Of a stretch of 25,681 nt of DNA, positions 1 through 7,648 are shown in pieces. Made by a program: the position numbers and the translations under genes. How positions within the stretch are numbered: the stretch's first letter is position 1; each line of letters begins with the position of its first letter. The stretch comes from JBDTMC01 sp039934475 (GTDB taxonomy: Bacteria > Acidobacteriota > Terriglobia > Bryobacterales > Bryobacteraceae), in NCBI GenBank assembly GCA_039934475.1, contig JBDTMC010000050.1:1-25681 (forward strand), given 5' to 3'. Below the pieces are notes generated by a model. That model made no database searches. It had not been told where the DNA came from and was given only the letters and a program-made list of their open reading frames with translations.

Positions 1-243
1 CTTCGTGAACACCGGCGATTCATATTTCGGTCCGCCCACGGGAGCGACATCGAAGCTGTCCTCCTTCATCGTGGTGGCGCCCCAGCCTGCCATCTCGGCG
101 ATGTGCACGGCCAGCCGGCCCATCGTGAACGACTTCTCGTGCGGCTTGTAATCGAATTTGTCGGCCGGCACGCGCTCCAGAGTCTTGCGGGTGCTCGCCA
201 TTTCCTGGTCCAGTTCCGGTAGTAATGATTGGCTGATAGACAT
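1..243 (-). CDS. DinB-family protein, 3' end cut by window edge
   Basis: The minus strand reads an open frame of 81 codons from the ATG at 243 down to base 1 with no stop, so the C-terminal half lies outside the window. The N-terminus has the look of DinB/YfiT-type four-helix-bundle proteins: a first helix (LLPELDQEMASTRKTLERV), then KFDYKPHEKSFTMGRLA and the metal-ligand helix start HIAEMAGW, where the His (about residue 48) would be the first of the usual three His ligands. Family members are metal-dependent and include thiol-transferases and stress-induced proteins; the exact reaction cannot be told here. It is divergent from the sigma factor at 320. No Shine-Dalgarno precedes the ATG; a TAGAAT box ends six bases upstream, so it may be leaderless. 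Confidence 0.8.
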   Translation of the reverse strand, partial: MSISQSLLPELDQEMASTRKTLERVPADKFDYKPHEKSFTMGRLAVHIAEMAGWGATTMKEDSFDVAPVGGPKYESPVFTK

Positions 244-259
244 ATGGCGATTCTATCAG
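233..259. promoter_or_regulatory. 7-bp inverted repeat across the DinB-gene start and its -10 box
   Basis: CTGATAG at 233-239 and CTATCAG at 253-259 form a perfect 7-bp inverted repeat with a 13-nt spacer. The half-site centres are 20 bp apart, about two helical turns, which suits a dimeric regulator. The spacer holds the minus-strand start codon (241-243), and the right arm overlaps the TAGAAT box. It could be an operator shared by the divergent DinB and sigma genes. Chance occurrence is possible. Confidence 0.3.
250..255 (-). promoter_or_regulatory. Candidate -10 box (TAGAAT), leaderless spacing
   Basis: On the minus strand TAGAAT is preceded by TGA, giving an extended -10 shape (TG-N-TAGAAT), and lies six bases before the ATG of the DinB-family gene. 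Transcription would start at or next to the start codon. No convincing -35 hexamer is visible. Confidence 0.4.
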
Positions 260-319
260 GAGGTCGCAACTACTCGTTTTTGCAAGGAATTCCCGCGCGG
301 GTGGACTACCTTAGGTGAA

Positions 320-862
320 ATGTCTGATGATTCAAATCCGGCAAACGGTTCGCGGGAGGAGACATTCCGGCGCCTCCTTCGGGACTTCGGCGCCGCTATC
401 CAGCGCCTTGCCAATTCCTACGAAGCCGACCCCGCTCTTCGCGAAGACCTCATTCAGGAGGTCTACCTCGCTCTATGGCAATCTATCCCTACCTTTCGCG
501 CTGAATCGAGTGAGCGCACCTGGCTTTATCGGGTTGCCCATAACACCGCCATATCCACGATCCTCTCAAGCAACCGCCGCCGCCATCGGGAACAGATTCT
601 TCCCGCGGGTTTCGAATCGGCGAGCAAGGTGGAATCCGCCGAGCGGACGTTGATCCGCGACGAACAGCATTCCGCCCTGCTCCACGCCATTCGCTTGCTT
701 CCGTTGATCGACCGCCGGATCGTAACGCTGCACCTCGACAGCTTGAGTTATGCCGAGATCGAACAGGTCACAGGACTCTCGCAATCGGCCATTGCGACGC
801 GCCTCACTCGTGCCCGCGCCCGAATCGCCGCAACCATTGGAACCAAGGAGAACAGACAATGA
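320..862 (+). CDS. ECF-type RNA polymerase sigma factor (first of three)
   Basis: A 180-residue protein with only the two domains expected of an ECF sigma factor. Sigma-2 is seen in REDLIQEVYLALW followed by SERTWLYRVAHNTA (core binding and -10 recognition). Sigma-4 is a helix-turn-helix at the C-terminus: LPLIDRRIVTLHLDSLSY, then EIEQVTGLSQSAIATRLTRA. The frame is open back to an ATG at 158, but that extension (54 residues) is low in family character and runs antisense over the DinB start. The ATG at 320, preceded by AGGTGA, gives the normal family length. It overlaps the next gene by ATGA (859-862), implying translational coupling to a membrane protein that is probably its regulator. Function as a sigma factor is firm; the stimulus is unknown. 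Confidence 0.88.
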   Translation: MSDDSNPANGSREETFRRLLRDFGAAIQRLANSYEADPALREDLIQEVYLALWQSIPTFRAESSERTWLYRVAHNTAISTILSSNRRRHREQILPAGFESASKVESAERTLIRDEQHSALLHAIRLLPLIDRRIVTLHLDSLSYAEIEQVTGLSQSAIATRLTRARARIAATIGTKENRQ

Positions 863-1458
863 ACGAATCCTACGACGAACTACGCGCCATCTGGTCGTCA
901 CCTGGCGCGCCCTCGATGGATGTTGACCGCATCGTCCGCGACGTGCAGCAGAAATCTAACGAACTCAAACGCATGATCCGCTTCCGCGACTGGCGCGAAA
1001 TGGCGGGTGGCGCGCTGGTGGCAGCCATCTTCCTCTGGTTCGCGAGCACTGCCAGCGATTCGCTCGTCCGCGCGGGCCATCTCTGGACGGCTGCCAGCGG
1101 CGTTTGGATCGCCTTCTACATTCGACGCTACTCGCTGCTCCGCCGCGATCCACCCCGCGATCAATCCAGCAGCGCCTACCGGCAAGCGCTGCTCGATTCC
1201 TACACGCGGCAAATCGCCTTGTTGAAAACCGTCAAATATTGGTACCTGCTGCCGCTCTGGCTCGGCCTTACCGGATTGGCACTTGCCCAATGGAGAATCA
1301 GCGGGGACTGGATCGCCTGCCTCGTATCGATCGCCGCGCCAACGCTAATCTTCGCCCTCCTCTGGTGGCTGAATGAGTCGCCGGGCGTACGTTACTTGCA
1401 ACGCAAGCAGGTGGAACTGTCCTCGCTGATCCAGTCACTGGAAGAGAAAGAAGGCTGA
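859..1458 (+). CDS. Four-helix membrane protein coupled to sigma factor; candidate anti-sigma
   Basis: 199 residues. The first 45 are hydrophilic and helical (VDRIVRDVQQKSNELKRMIR). Four hydrophobic segments follow at roughly residues 49-65 (MAGGALVAAIFLWFAS), 73-90 (LWTAASGVWIAFYI), 126-145 (YWYLLPLWLGLTGLALAQW) and 151-170 (WIACLVSIAAPTLIFALLWW), then a charged tail ending in EEKEG. I see no HxxxCxxC zinc finger and no RskA-type extracytoplasmic domain, so it is not a standard anti-sigma factor. The ATGA overlap with the sigma gene and the cytoplasmic N-terminal helix suggest that it holds the sigma factor at the membrane. That role is inference from position; the family was not recognised from sequence. 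Confidence 0.75.
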   Translation: MNESYDELRAIWSSPGAPSMDVDRIVRDVQQKSNELKRMIRFRDWREMAGGALVAAIFLWFASTASDSLVRAGHLWTAASGVWIAFYIRRYSLLRRDPPRDQSSSAYRQALLDSYTRQIALLKTVKYWYLLPLWLGLTGLALAQWRISGDWIACLVSIAAPTLIFALLWWLNESPGVRYLQRKQVELSSLIQSLEEKEG

Positions 1459-1468
1459 GCGCGCCGTT

Positions 1469-1474
1469 TACAAT
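1469..1474 (+). promoter_or_regulatory. Candidate -10 box (TACAAT), leaderless spacing
   Basis: TACAAT ends five bases before the ATG at 1480. No Shine-Dalgarno lies between, and none would fit if transcription starts near 1480. No good -35 element is seen. The same TACAAT-N5-ATG arrangement recurs on the minus strand before the gene starting at 21936. Confidence 0.4.
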
Positions 1475-1479
1475 AGTCC

Positions 1480-2478
1480 ATGCTCCGTCTCTCGCTGTGC
1501 CTGGTTTTATTGTGTCCATTGGCTGCCGAAACGCATAAACTGCCTGCCTCGCCCGTCACTGTCGTGTGGGGCAACTACTGGTCCGGAACCAAGCCCGCCC
1601 TTCGCATCCACTCCGGAGACACCGTGGCCATTCAAACGGTCTCGGGCAATCCGGAGCGGCTGGAATCGGCGGGCGTCGCCTCTGCCGACATTCCCCAAGC
1701 GCTGCGCGACATCTATCGCGATGTGAAGGATCGCGGGCCGGGCGGGCACATCCTCACGGGCCCGGTCTACATCGAAGAGGCCGAACCCGGTGACGTGCTG
1801 GAGGTTCGCATTCGTGAGATCACGTTGCCTGTTGCGTGGGCTTACAACGCGTTCCGCCCAGGAGCGGGATTCCTGCCCGATGACTTCCCCTACTCGAGGT
1901 TCAAAGTGGTGGCTTTGGATCGAGAACACGGCGTGGCCCGCTTCGCTTCCGGCATCAATATCCCACTGCGTCCCTTTTACGGCAGCATGGGCGTAGCGCC
2001 GCCCGTTGGTATGCCTAAACTGGACAGCGCCCCGCCCTGGGTTCATGCGGGGAACATGGACAACAAGGAGCTACAGGCGGGTGCGACTCTCTACATTCCA
2101 GTCCACGCGAAGGGCGCCTTGTTTCAGGTGGGCGACGGCCACGCGGCCCAGGGAAATGGCGAGGTGGATATCACGGCACTCGAAACGCCGCTCGACGGAG
2201 TCTTCGAATTCCACGTTCGCAAAGGCCACAGCCTCCGATGGACGCGCGCCGAAACTCCTACCCACTGGATCACGATGGGCTTTCATCAGGACCTCACTGA
2301 AGCCACTCGGCTTGCGGTCCGTGACATGATCGACTTTCTTCAGGAAAAAGGACTCACCCGCGATGACGCTTACATGCTTACCAGCACTGCCGTCGATCTC
2401 TCCATCACACAGCTTGTGGATGGCAACAAGGGAGTCCACGCTTCGTGTCCTAAAGCGATCTTTGAAGGGAGACCGTAA
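1480..2478 (+). CDS. Exported acetamidase/formamidase-family protein
   Basis: 332 residues. The N-terminus MLRLSLCLVLLCPLAAE is a short Sec-type signal peptide, so the product is likely periplasmic, unlike the cytoplasmic enzymes of nitrogen metabolism. The body matches the FmdA/AmdA family in order: an N-terminal beta-rich part (RIHSGDTVAIQTVSG), the central HILTGPVYIEEAEPGDVLEV segment, the PFYGSMGVAPP stretch, and the hallmark FQVGDGHAAQGNGEVDITAL near residue 215-235. The family hydrolyses formamide, acetamide or related small amides to the acid and ammonia; the substrate here is not known. Length is close to bacterial relatives. It sits 21 bp after the membrane protein and 36 bp before the GH51 gene, on the same strand. 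Confidence 0.85.
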   Translation: MLRLSLCLVLLCPLAAETHKLPASPVTVVWGNYWSGTKPALRIHSGDTVAIQTVSGNPERLESAGVASADIPQALRDIYRDVKDRGPGGHILTGPVYIEEAEPGDVLEVRIREITLPVAWAYNAFRPGAGFLPDDFPYSRFKVVALDREHGVARFASGINIPLRPFYGSMGVAPPVGMPKLDSAPPWVHAGNMDNKELQAGATLYIPVHAKGALFQVGDGHAAQGNGEVDITALETPLDGVFEFHVRKGHSLRWTRAETPTHWITMGFHQDLTEATRLAVRDMIDFLQEKGLTRDDAYMLTSTAVDLSITQLVDGNKGVHASCPKAIFEGRP

Positions 2479-2514
2479 ACGCTTGCATAGTTGTATCATT
2501 GACAACGAACAGCC

Positions 2515-4086
2515 ATGACCTCCAGACGCAGTTTCCTTCATCGCACCGCTGCGGGCGCAGCTGCATTGCTCGGTGGATCCCTCCGCGGCCAGGGCCTCCA
2601 GGCGCGAATTAAGCTTGATACCGAGCGTGTTGTCGGCGAGGTTCACCCTTATCTGTTCGGCAACTTCACAGAACATCTGGGACGCTGCATTTATGGTGGA
2701 ATTTTCGAAGAGGGTAGCTCCCTTTCGGACGCCAATGGCTTTCGTAAAGACGTGATGGAAGCGACGCGCCGGATGGGCGTTTCCGTGCTGCGCTGGCCCG
2801 GTGGCAATTTCGTCTCCGGCTATCACTGGCGCGATGGCATTGGCCCGCGCAACGAGCGTCCGCCGCGCCGCGATCACGCCTGGGGTCTGATGGAATCGAA
2901 TCGCTTCGGCACCGACGAGTTTCTGAAATACTGCGAAGTCCTCGGCGTGGAGCCGTACCTTTGTATCAACGCCGGGCTAGGCAGCATTGATGAAGCCCGT
3001 GACTGGGTGGAGTATTGCAATGAGCCGGGCGACACAGGCCTCACCCGGATGCGCAAGGCCAATGGCCGACAGCAGCCATGGAAGGTAAAGATCTGGGGCT
3101 TAGGTAACGAGATCGATGGTCCGTGGCAACTTGGGCACAAGAACGCCGACGCCTATGCGACGTTCGCCCTGGAAGCAGCCAAGGCTATGCGCCGCGCTGA
3201 CGAATCCATTCAACTCATCGCCAGCGGGTCGTCGAATTTTGGCCCGCAAGCGGATTGGATCGGTTGGAACCGTACTGTGCTGGAGCGCCTGAAGAACGAG
3301 ATCGACTATATCTCCCTTCACACTTACATCGGCAACCGCGAGAACAAATTCGAAAACTTCCTCTCCGCCGGCGCCGACATTGACGAACGCATCGACGTCG
3401 TCGAGGGTCTCATCAAAGCGGTTCGCGTCGGCCAGCGCAATCCGCGTCCCATCGCCATCGCCTTCGACGAGTGGAACGTGTGGTATCGAACCCTGGCGCA
3501 GGGTGAGTTCGAAATTGGCCGTACCGGCCTGGAAGAGAAATACAACTTCGAAGACGCCCTCGCCATGGGCATGTTCCTTAACTCATTCCTGCGCCGCGCG
3601 CACATCGTGAAGATGGCGAACCTGGCCCAGTTGGTGAACGTCATCGCTCCGATCTTCACCAATAAACAGGGCATGTTTTTACAGACGATTTATTGGCCCC
3701 TGCTCGAATACGGCAAGCAACGCAAGAATACTTCGCTCGACGTCCTCACGACCTCTCCTACCTACAGCAACGGCCGGCAGACGCTGAAGTACCTGGATGT
3801 CTCGGCCACCGTGAACCCGCAATCGAACACCTTGTTTCTGAATGTTCTGAATCGAAGCGAGAATTCTGCCATTACGGCGAAGATCGAAAACAGCGGCGGA
3901 TCGGTAAGTAGTGAACTGGGCGTGTGGCAACTGAACAATAACGATCTCAAGGCGACGCATACGTTCGGGGACGATAAAAAAGTGCTGCCGGTGACGAAAA
4001 CCGAAAAGTCCGGGGCCGCCGGCGGCGTCTTCAATTATACGTTCCCGAAACATTCCCTCACCATCCTGTCTCTAAAGCTCGGCTAG
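2515..4086 (+). CDS. Exported GH51 alpha-L-arabinofuranosidase
   Basis: 523 residues. A Tat-like signal (SRRSFLHR, then an Ala-rich hydrophobic stretch) occupies about residues 1-28. The catalytic barrel carries the GH51 signatures: FGNFTEHLGRCIYGGIFEEG near the start, LRWPGGNFVSGYHW, the acid/base Glu199 in GNEIDGPWQ, and the nucleophile Glu319 in AFDEWNVWY. The 120-residue gap between the two glutamates fits characterised GH51 enzymes. A beta-sandwich C-terminal domain follows and ends in KHSLTILSLK. The family removes terminal alpha-L-arabinofuranosyl groups from arabinoxylan, arabinan and similar plant polymers. Export by Tat suggests folding in the cytoplasm and work in the periplasm or outside. 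No sugar transporter or other CAZyme sits beside it. Confidence 0.93.
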   Translation: MTSRRSFLHRTAAGAAALLGGSLRGQGLQARIKLDTERVVGEVHPYLFGNFTEHLGRCIYGGIFEEGSSLSDANGFRKDVMEATRRMGVSVLRWPGGNFVSGYHWRDGIGPRNERPPRRDHAWGLMESNRFGTDEFLKYCEVLGVEPYLCINAGLGSIDEARDWVEYCNEPGDTGLTRMRKANGRQQPWKVKIWGLGNEIDGPWQLGHKNADAYATFALEAAKAMRRADESIQLIASGSSNFGPQADWIGWNRTVLERLKNEIDYISLHTYIGNRENKFENFLSAGADIDERIDVVEGLIKAVRVGQRNPRPIAIAFDEWNVWYRTLAQGEFEIGRTGLEEKYNFEDALAMGMFLNSFLRRAHIVKMANLAQLVNVIAPIFTNKQGMFLQTIYWPLLEYGKQRKNTSLDVLTTSPTYSNGRQTLKYLDVSATVNPQSNTLFLNVLNRSENSAITAKIENSGGSVSSELGVWQLNNNDLKATHTFGDDKKVLPVTKTEKSGAAGGVFNYTFPKHSLTILSLKLG

Positions 4087-4092
4087 CATTGC

Positions 4093-4098
4093 TACAAT
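4093..4098 (+). promoter_or_regulatory. Candidate -10 box (TACAAT)
   Basis: TACAAT lies in the 22-bp gap after the GH51 stop codon and ends ten bases before the ATG at 4109. It would give a leader of only a few bases for the small gene and the coupled amidase. No clear -35 element is visible. Confidence 0.33.
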
Positions 4099-4108
4099 AG
4101 CTGGCTAA

Positions 4109-4288
4109 ATGAAGAATTGGAGCCTGATGGCTCAAGCCATGGGTCTAGAGATACCCGCCGACGAACTGGCGCGAATCTCTTCCACGCTCGATGCCCTCGA
4201 AGCCGCATTCCGCCCTCTGGCCGGTAAGCTCGACCCTGGCGTCGACTTAGCGGCCACCTTTCTCCCGCCCGCGGAGATCACGCAATGA
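4109..4288 (+). CDS. Small AtzG/GatC-like amidase partner (59 aa)
   Basis: A 59-codon frame, easy to miss because of its size. It starts at ATG 4109 and overlaps the amidase start by ATGA (4285-4288). The protein runs MKNWSLMAQAMGLEIPADE, then LARISSTLDALEAAFRPLA, then a short tail with LDPGVDLAATFLPPAE. It resembles the small helical partner proteins of amidase-signature enzymes (GatC, and the AtzG/DUF4089 type that pairs with AtzE): one N-terminal helix, a second helix, and an extended Pro/acid-rich tail that in known complexes wraps round the amidase. Codon composition matches its neighbours. Assignment is by size, pattern and strict coupling; the sequence match is modest. Confidence 0.65.
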   Translation: MKNWSLMAQAMGLEIPADELARISSTLDALEAAFRPLAGKLDPGVDLAATFLPPAEITQ

Positions 4289-5667
4289 CGATTGTGGAAG
4301 CTGCCGCAGCACTGCGCGCGCGGAAAGTCTCTTCCGTCGAATTGACGCGCCATACCCTGGCCGCCATGGAGAAGCAGAAGGCATTGAACTCCTTTCTGGC
4401 GGTGACCGCCGAACTCGCCATTGAGCAGGCAAAAGCGGCCGATCACGATCTGAAGGACGGCCTCGATCGAGGTCCTCTGCACGGCGTTCCGATCGCGCTT
4501 AAGGATCTCTTTGATACCGCCGGTATTCCCACTACGGCCGGTTCGAAAGTTTATGAACACCGCGTTCCCGAACGCGATGGCACGGTCACCAGGAAACTGG
4601 CCGAAGCGGGCGCTGTGCTTGTGGGCAAGACCCACCAGCATGAACTCGCGTACGGAATAACGTCAGACAATCCGCATTTCGGGCCAGTGCGCAATCCATG
4701 GGATTTGGAACGCTCAGCCGGCGGCTCCAGTGGCGGCTCGGGCGCGGCAGTCGCGGCGGGTCTTGTAGCAATGGCGATGGGGACGGATACCGGCGGTTCC
4801 ATTCGCATTCCGGCGTCTTTCTGCGGTTGTGTCGGCTTGAAGCCGACTTACGGCCGCGTGTCGAAACACGGCGTGCTTCCTCTGGGCTTCTCTCTTGACC
4901 ATATTGGCCCCTTAGCGCAAACGGTGCGCGATGTCGCCATCACACTCAATGCGATCGCCGGCCACGATCCCGACGACATTACATCGAGCACCGAACCCAC
5001 CGTCGATTACCTGCCTGCGGAAGCGCCGTCCGTCGCCGGTGTACGCATCGGCCTTCCCGAGAATTTCTTCTTCGATGTGGCCGATCCGGAAGTAGTGACT
5101 GCGGTGCATCGAATGGCCGCCATGGCGGAATCGCTCGGGGCGCAAATCGTTTCTGTCCGCGTTCCCGATTTCGCCGAGTTGAACGCCGTCGCCCGCATCC
5201 TGCTGTTGTGCGAGGCATCGGCGGCTCTGGAACCGCATCTTAAGCGCCGCGAGCTTTTCGGCAAGGATGTACTCGCGCTGCTGGACCAAGGGCGCTTGAT
5301 TCCGGCCACTGACTACATCAACGCGCAGCGCCTGCGAACCTTGTATCGCGCGCAGTTCAACCGGATCTGGAACAACGCGGATTGCCTGTTCACACCCGCC
5401 ACGCCGACCACGGCGCCGAAATTGGGCCAATATCACGTAGAGATCGGTGGCAAGATGGAAGATGTGCGGCTGGCCACAACGGCCCTTCTGCGCGGCATCA
5501 ATGCACTCGGGCTTCCGGCATTGTCATTGCCCTCGGGTATCTCGAAGACAGGGCTGCCCATGGGCCTTCAAATCATCGGGCCGGCCTTCGCGGAGGCCTT
5601 GCTGCTTGGTGTGGGTGCCGCCATCGAGGATGAGCGCGGAGTGCTGCCGTCCCCGCCCGTCGTATAA
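4285..5667 (+). CDS. Amidase-signature hydrolase (GatA/AtzE-like)
   Basis: 460 residues, a full-length amidase-signature enzyme without a signal peptide. The Ser-cisSer-Lys triad is visible: Lys73 in VPIALKDLFD, Ser148 in AGGSSGGSGAA, and the nucleophile Ser172 in TDTGGSIRIPASFCG. The spacings of 75 and 24 residues are those of GatA. A second conserved block KPTYGRVS follows. The family hydrolyses amides or feeds ammonia in tRNA-dependent amidotransfer. No gatB lies next to it, and a GatC-like small protein is fused by overlap upstream, so an AtzE-like stand-alone hydrolase is more likely than Glu-tRNA amidotransferase. The substrate is unknown. Confidence 0.88.
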   Translation: MTIVEAAAALRARKVSSVELTRHTLAAMEKQKALNSFLAVTAELAIEQAKAADHDLKDGLDRGPLHGVPIALKDLFDTAGIPTTAGSKVYEHRVPERDGTVTRKLAEAGAVLVGKTHQHELAYGITSDNPHFGPVRNPWDLERSAGGSSGGSGAAVAAGLVAMAMGTDTGGSIRIPASFCGCVGLKPTYGRVSKHGVLPLGFSLDHIGPLAQTVRDVAITLNAIAGHDPDDITSSTEPTVDYLPAEAPSVAGVRIGLPENFFFDVADPEVVTAVHRMAAMAESLGAQIVSVRVPDFAELNAVARILLLCEASAALEPHLKRRELFGKDVLALLDQGRLIPATDYINAQRLRTLYRAQFNRIWNNADCLFTPATPTTAPKLGQYHVEIGGKMEDVRLATTALLRGINALGLPALSLPSGISKTGLPMGLQIIGPAFAEALLLGVGAAIEDERGVLPSPPVV

Positions 5668-5683
5668 TCGCACTCACTGGAGG
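5663..5683 (+). promoter_or_regulatory. TATAAT box inside amidase stop, plus ribosome binding site
   Basis: A perfect TATAAT at 5663-5668 overlaps the amidase stop codon (TAA 5665-5667). GGAGG at 5679-5683 then lies five bases before the ATG at 5689. The oxidoreductase gene can thus have its own short-leader transcript. No good -35 element is seen. Confidence 0.4.
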
Positions 5684-5688
5684 ACTGC

Positions 5689-6987
5689 ATGCAGATCAGC
5701 CGTCGTGACTTGATGAAGGCAGGTGTTGCGATGTCAGCAGCGCCGCAAGTGGCGCACGCCGCCAATGACCGGATTCAGGTGGGCGTGATCGGAACGGGCG
5801 CGCGTTCGCACGAACTGATGCAGGCCCTACTTCAGTTGCCGAGCGCGCAGATTACTGCTGTCGTGGATGCCTACACCGGACGCGTCGAACGGGCTGTCTC
5901 GCGAACAAAGGCCAAAGTCCACAAGGACTATAGGGCCGTGCTGGCCGATCCCTCCATCGACGCCGTTGTCATCGCCACGCCCGATCACTGGCACAAGACG
6001 ATGGTGATTGAAGCCGTTCGCGCGGGCAAGGACGTGTATTGTGAAAAGCCTTTGACCTTCCACGCCGAGGAAGGAATTGAGATCCAACGCGCGGTTAAAG
6101 AATCGGGCCGCATCCTGCAGGTCGGCAGTCAGGGCGTCAGTTCACTGGTGCAGCAGAAAGCCAGGGAGATCATTCAATCGGGCAAGCTGGGCCAGATCAC
6201 CTGTATCCGTGCCGCCTACAACCGCAACTCTGCCGGCGGCGCCTGGATCTATCCCATTCCGCCCGATGCGTCGCCGTCCACAGTGAATTGGGACATGTTT
6301 CTCGGCAACGCTCCGAAACAGCCGTTCAACCTCGAACGATTTTTCCGCTGGCGTTGCTATCAGGACTATTCAGGCGGCATCTCCACTGACCTGTTTGTTC
6401 ACCTCTGCACCACCATCCATTTCCTGATGAACGCCAAAGTGCCGTCAAAGGTTGTCGCGATGGGACAGCTCTATCGCTGGAAGGGAAGCCGGGATGTACC
6501 CGATACCATCAACGCCGTGGTGGAGTATCCCGAAGGCTTCGCGGTGAACCTCAGTTCGACGTTTAATAACGAACATTCATCGGAGGGCAGCTTCCAAATT
6601 CTTGGGACGGAAGGCACGCTGACCATAGGCGATGCTGTTTCTTACTTCCCGGAGGACGTCCACGAAGACAACGCCTGGATTGTGGCCAGTTGGCCCGAGG
6701 CGCTGGAACGCGCCTACTATCAGGATGCAAAGGTTCGCGAATCGGAGATGCCGGGCACTCGCCAGCCACGCATCAGAGAAGGTATGCTGCAATACCGGCA
6801 GGAGGGTGTAGAGTCGACTGTAGCGCACATGGGACACTGGCTCGAATCGATTCGCAGCCGGAAAGCTTATTGGGAAGATGCAGCGGCCGGACATCATGCC
6901 GCCGCCGTAGCTCACATGGTGAACCGTTCGGCCCGCACCCAGAGGATGGTGGAGTGGGACTTCAGTGCGGACACGATCAAAGCTTAG
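5689..6987 (+). CDS. Tat-exported Gfo/Idh/MocA-family oxidoreductase
   Basis: 432 residues. MQISRRDLMKAGVAMSAAP is a Tat signal (SRRDLMK) with likely cleavage after AHA near residue 24. The Rossmann NAD(P)-binding motif is IQVGVIGTGARS, and the family's catalytic-domain motif appears as YCEKPLTFH with Lys120. The C-terminal alpha/beta domain includes SGGISTDLFVHL and the beta-sheet stretch EGSFQILGTEGTLTIGD. Members oxidise, reduce or epimerise sugars and polyols. Tat-exported members with tightly bound cofactor are common in Acidobacteriota and Planctomycetota. Substrate is not predictable. GGAGG five bases before the ATG fixes the start. Confidence 0.92.
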   Translation: MQISRRDLMKAGVAMSAAPQVAHAANDRIQVGVIGTGARSHELMQALLQLPSAQITAVVDAYTGRVERAVSRTKAKVHKDYRAVLADPSIDAVVIATPDHWHKTMVIEAVRAGKDVYCEKPLTFHAEEGIEIQRAVKESGRILQVGSQGVSSLVQQKAREIIQSGKLGQITCIRAAYNRNSAGGAWIYPIPPDASPSTVNWDMFLGNAPKQPFNLERFFRWRCYQDYSGGISTDLFVHLCTTIHFLMNAKVPSKVVAMGQLYRWKGSRDVPDTINAVVEYPEGFAVNLSSTFNNEHSSEGSFQILGTEGTLTIGDAVSYFPEDVHEDNAWIVASWPEALERAYYQDAKVRESEMPGTRQPRIREGMLQYRQEGVESTVAHMGHWLESIRSRKAYWEDAAAGHHAAAVAHMVNRSARTQRMVEWDFSADTIKA

Positions 6988-7027
6988 CGGGCAATCCGAA
7001 ACCGGTGGTTACTCCGTATTGACTAGT

Positions 7028-7053
7028 GGAACTAACAACGTGAACTGGTCTAC
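7028..7053 (+). promoter_or_regulatory. Candidate ECF-type promoter of the second sigma gene
   Basis: GGAACT (7028-7033) and GTCTAC (7048-7053), separated by 14 nt, resemble the GGAAC / GTC pair used by many ECF sigma factors. It lies 22 bases before the ATG at 7076, where an autoregulated promoter would be expected. Spacing is slightly short for a classic sigma-E promoter. If used, it rules out the GTG at 7040 as the start. Confidence 0.3.
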
Positions 7054-7075
7054 AAAAATATTCTTTGTTGTCGCC

Positions 7076-7648
7076 ATGGCGGCTGCCGTTCTGCGCGCGG
7101 CCGGCGATGGTGAGTTGGTCGCTCGCCTGAGAAGGCGCGACCCGGACGCCCTCGGCGAGTTATACGATCGCTACGGTCGACTTATCTACTCGCTGATTCT
7201 TCGGATTGTTGCGAATCAGGCGATCGCCGAGGAACTGGTGCAAGAATCTTTTCTACGCGTATGGAACCGTTCCGAAGGTTTCCAGGAGGAGCGTGGGTCG
7301 CTCGGTCCTTGGGTGTTGACAGTTGCCCGCAACCAGGCGCTCGACTACGTCCGTTCTCTGGAGGGCCGTTCCGCCAAACGCTCCGTGTCGGTGGATGATA
7401 CAGAGCCGCCGGTGGCGATGAACGCCGCTGAAGAGCGGATTCTCGATGGCATCCAATTGAAGAAGGTGCGCGTCGCCATGCAACGGCTGAATGCCAACCA
7501 TCGTCTGGTGATTGAGATGGCCTATTTCGAGGGCCTCTCACAGACCGAGATGGCGGAACGGATTTCACAACCACTGGGCACTATCAAGACCTGGACGCGC
7601 ATGGCGCTTAAATCCCTCCGTGAGGAGTTAGGGGCGGTGGCGTCATGA
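7076..7648 (+). CDS. ECF sigma factor paired with RskA-type anti-sigma (second of three)
   Basis: 190 residues from ATG 7076. The frame is open further upstream, including a GTG at 7040, but that adds VNWSTKIFFVVA, which does not fit the family. Sigma-2 is seen in DALGELYDRYGRLIYSL and AEELVQESFLRVW, followed by GSLGPWVLTVARNQALDYVR. Sigma-4 is LNANHRLVIEMAYFEGLSQ, then EMAERISQPLGTIKTW. The pattern fits the SigK/SigL-like group that works with RskA anti-sigma factors, which the next gene supplies. The stop overlaps that gene's ATG (7645-7648). No clear Shine-Dalgarno is visible. Confidence 0.9.
   Translation: MAAAVLRAAGDGELVARLRRRDPDALGELYDRYGRLIYSLILRIVANQAIAEELVQESFLRVWNRSEGFQEERGSLGPWVLTVARNQALDYVRSLEGRSAKRSVSVDDTEPPVAMNAAEERILDGIQLKKVRVAMQRLNANHRLVIEMAYFEGLSQTEMAERISQPLGTIKTWTRMALKSLREELGAVAS

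Noticed and set aside
292..301. Perfect palindrome CCCGCGCGGG upstream of the first sigma gene
   Set aside because: Low-complexity GC palindrome likely by chance in this composition; no second site seen.
158..319. 54-residue N-terminal extension of the first sigma factor
   Set aside because: Not sigma-like, runs antisense over the DinB start, and the ATG at 320 gives normal family length.
2071..2877. 268-codon minus-strand frame across the formamidase/GH51 boundary
   Set aside because: Antisense to two solid genes and their junction; no recognisable domain.
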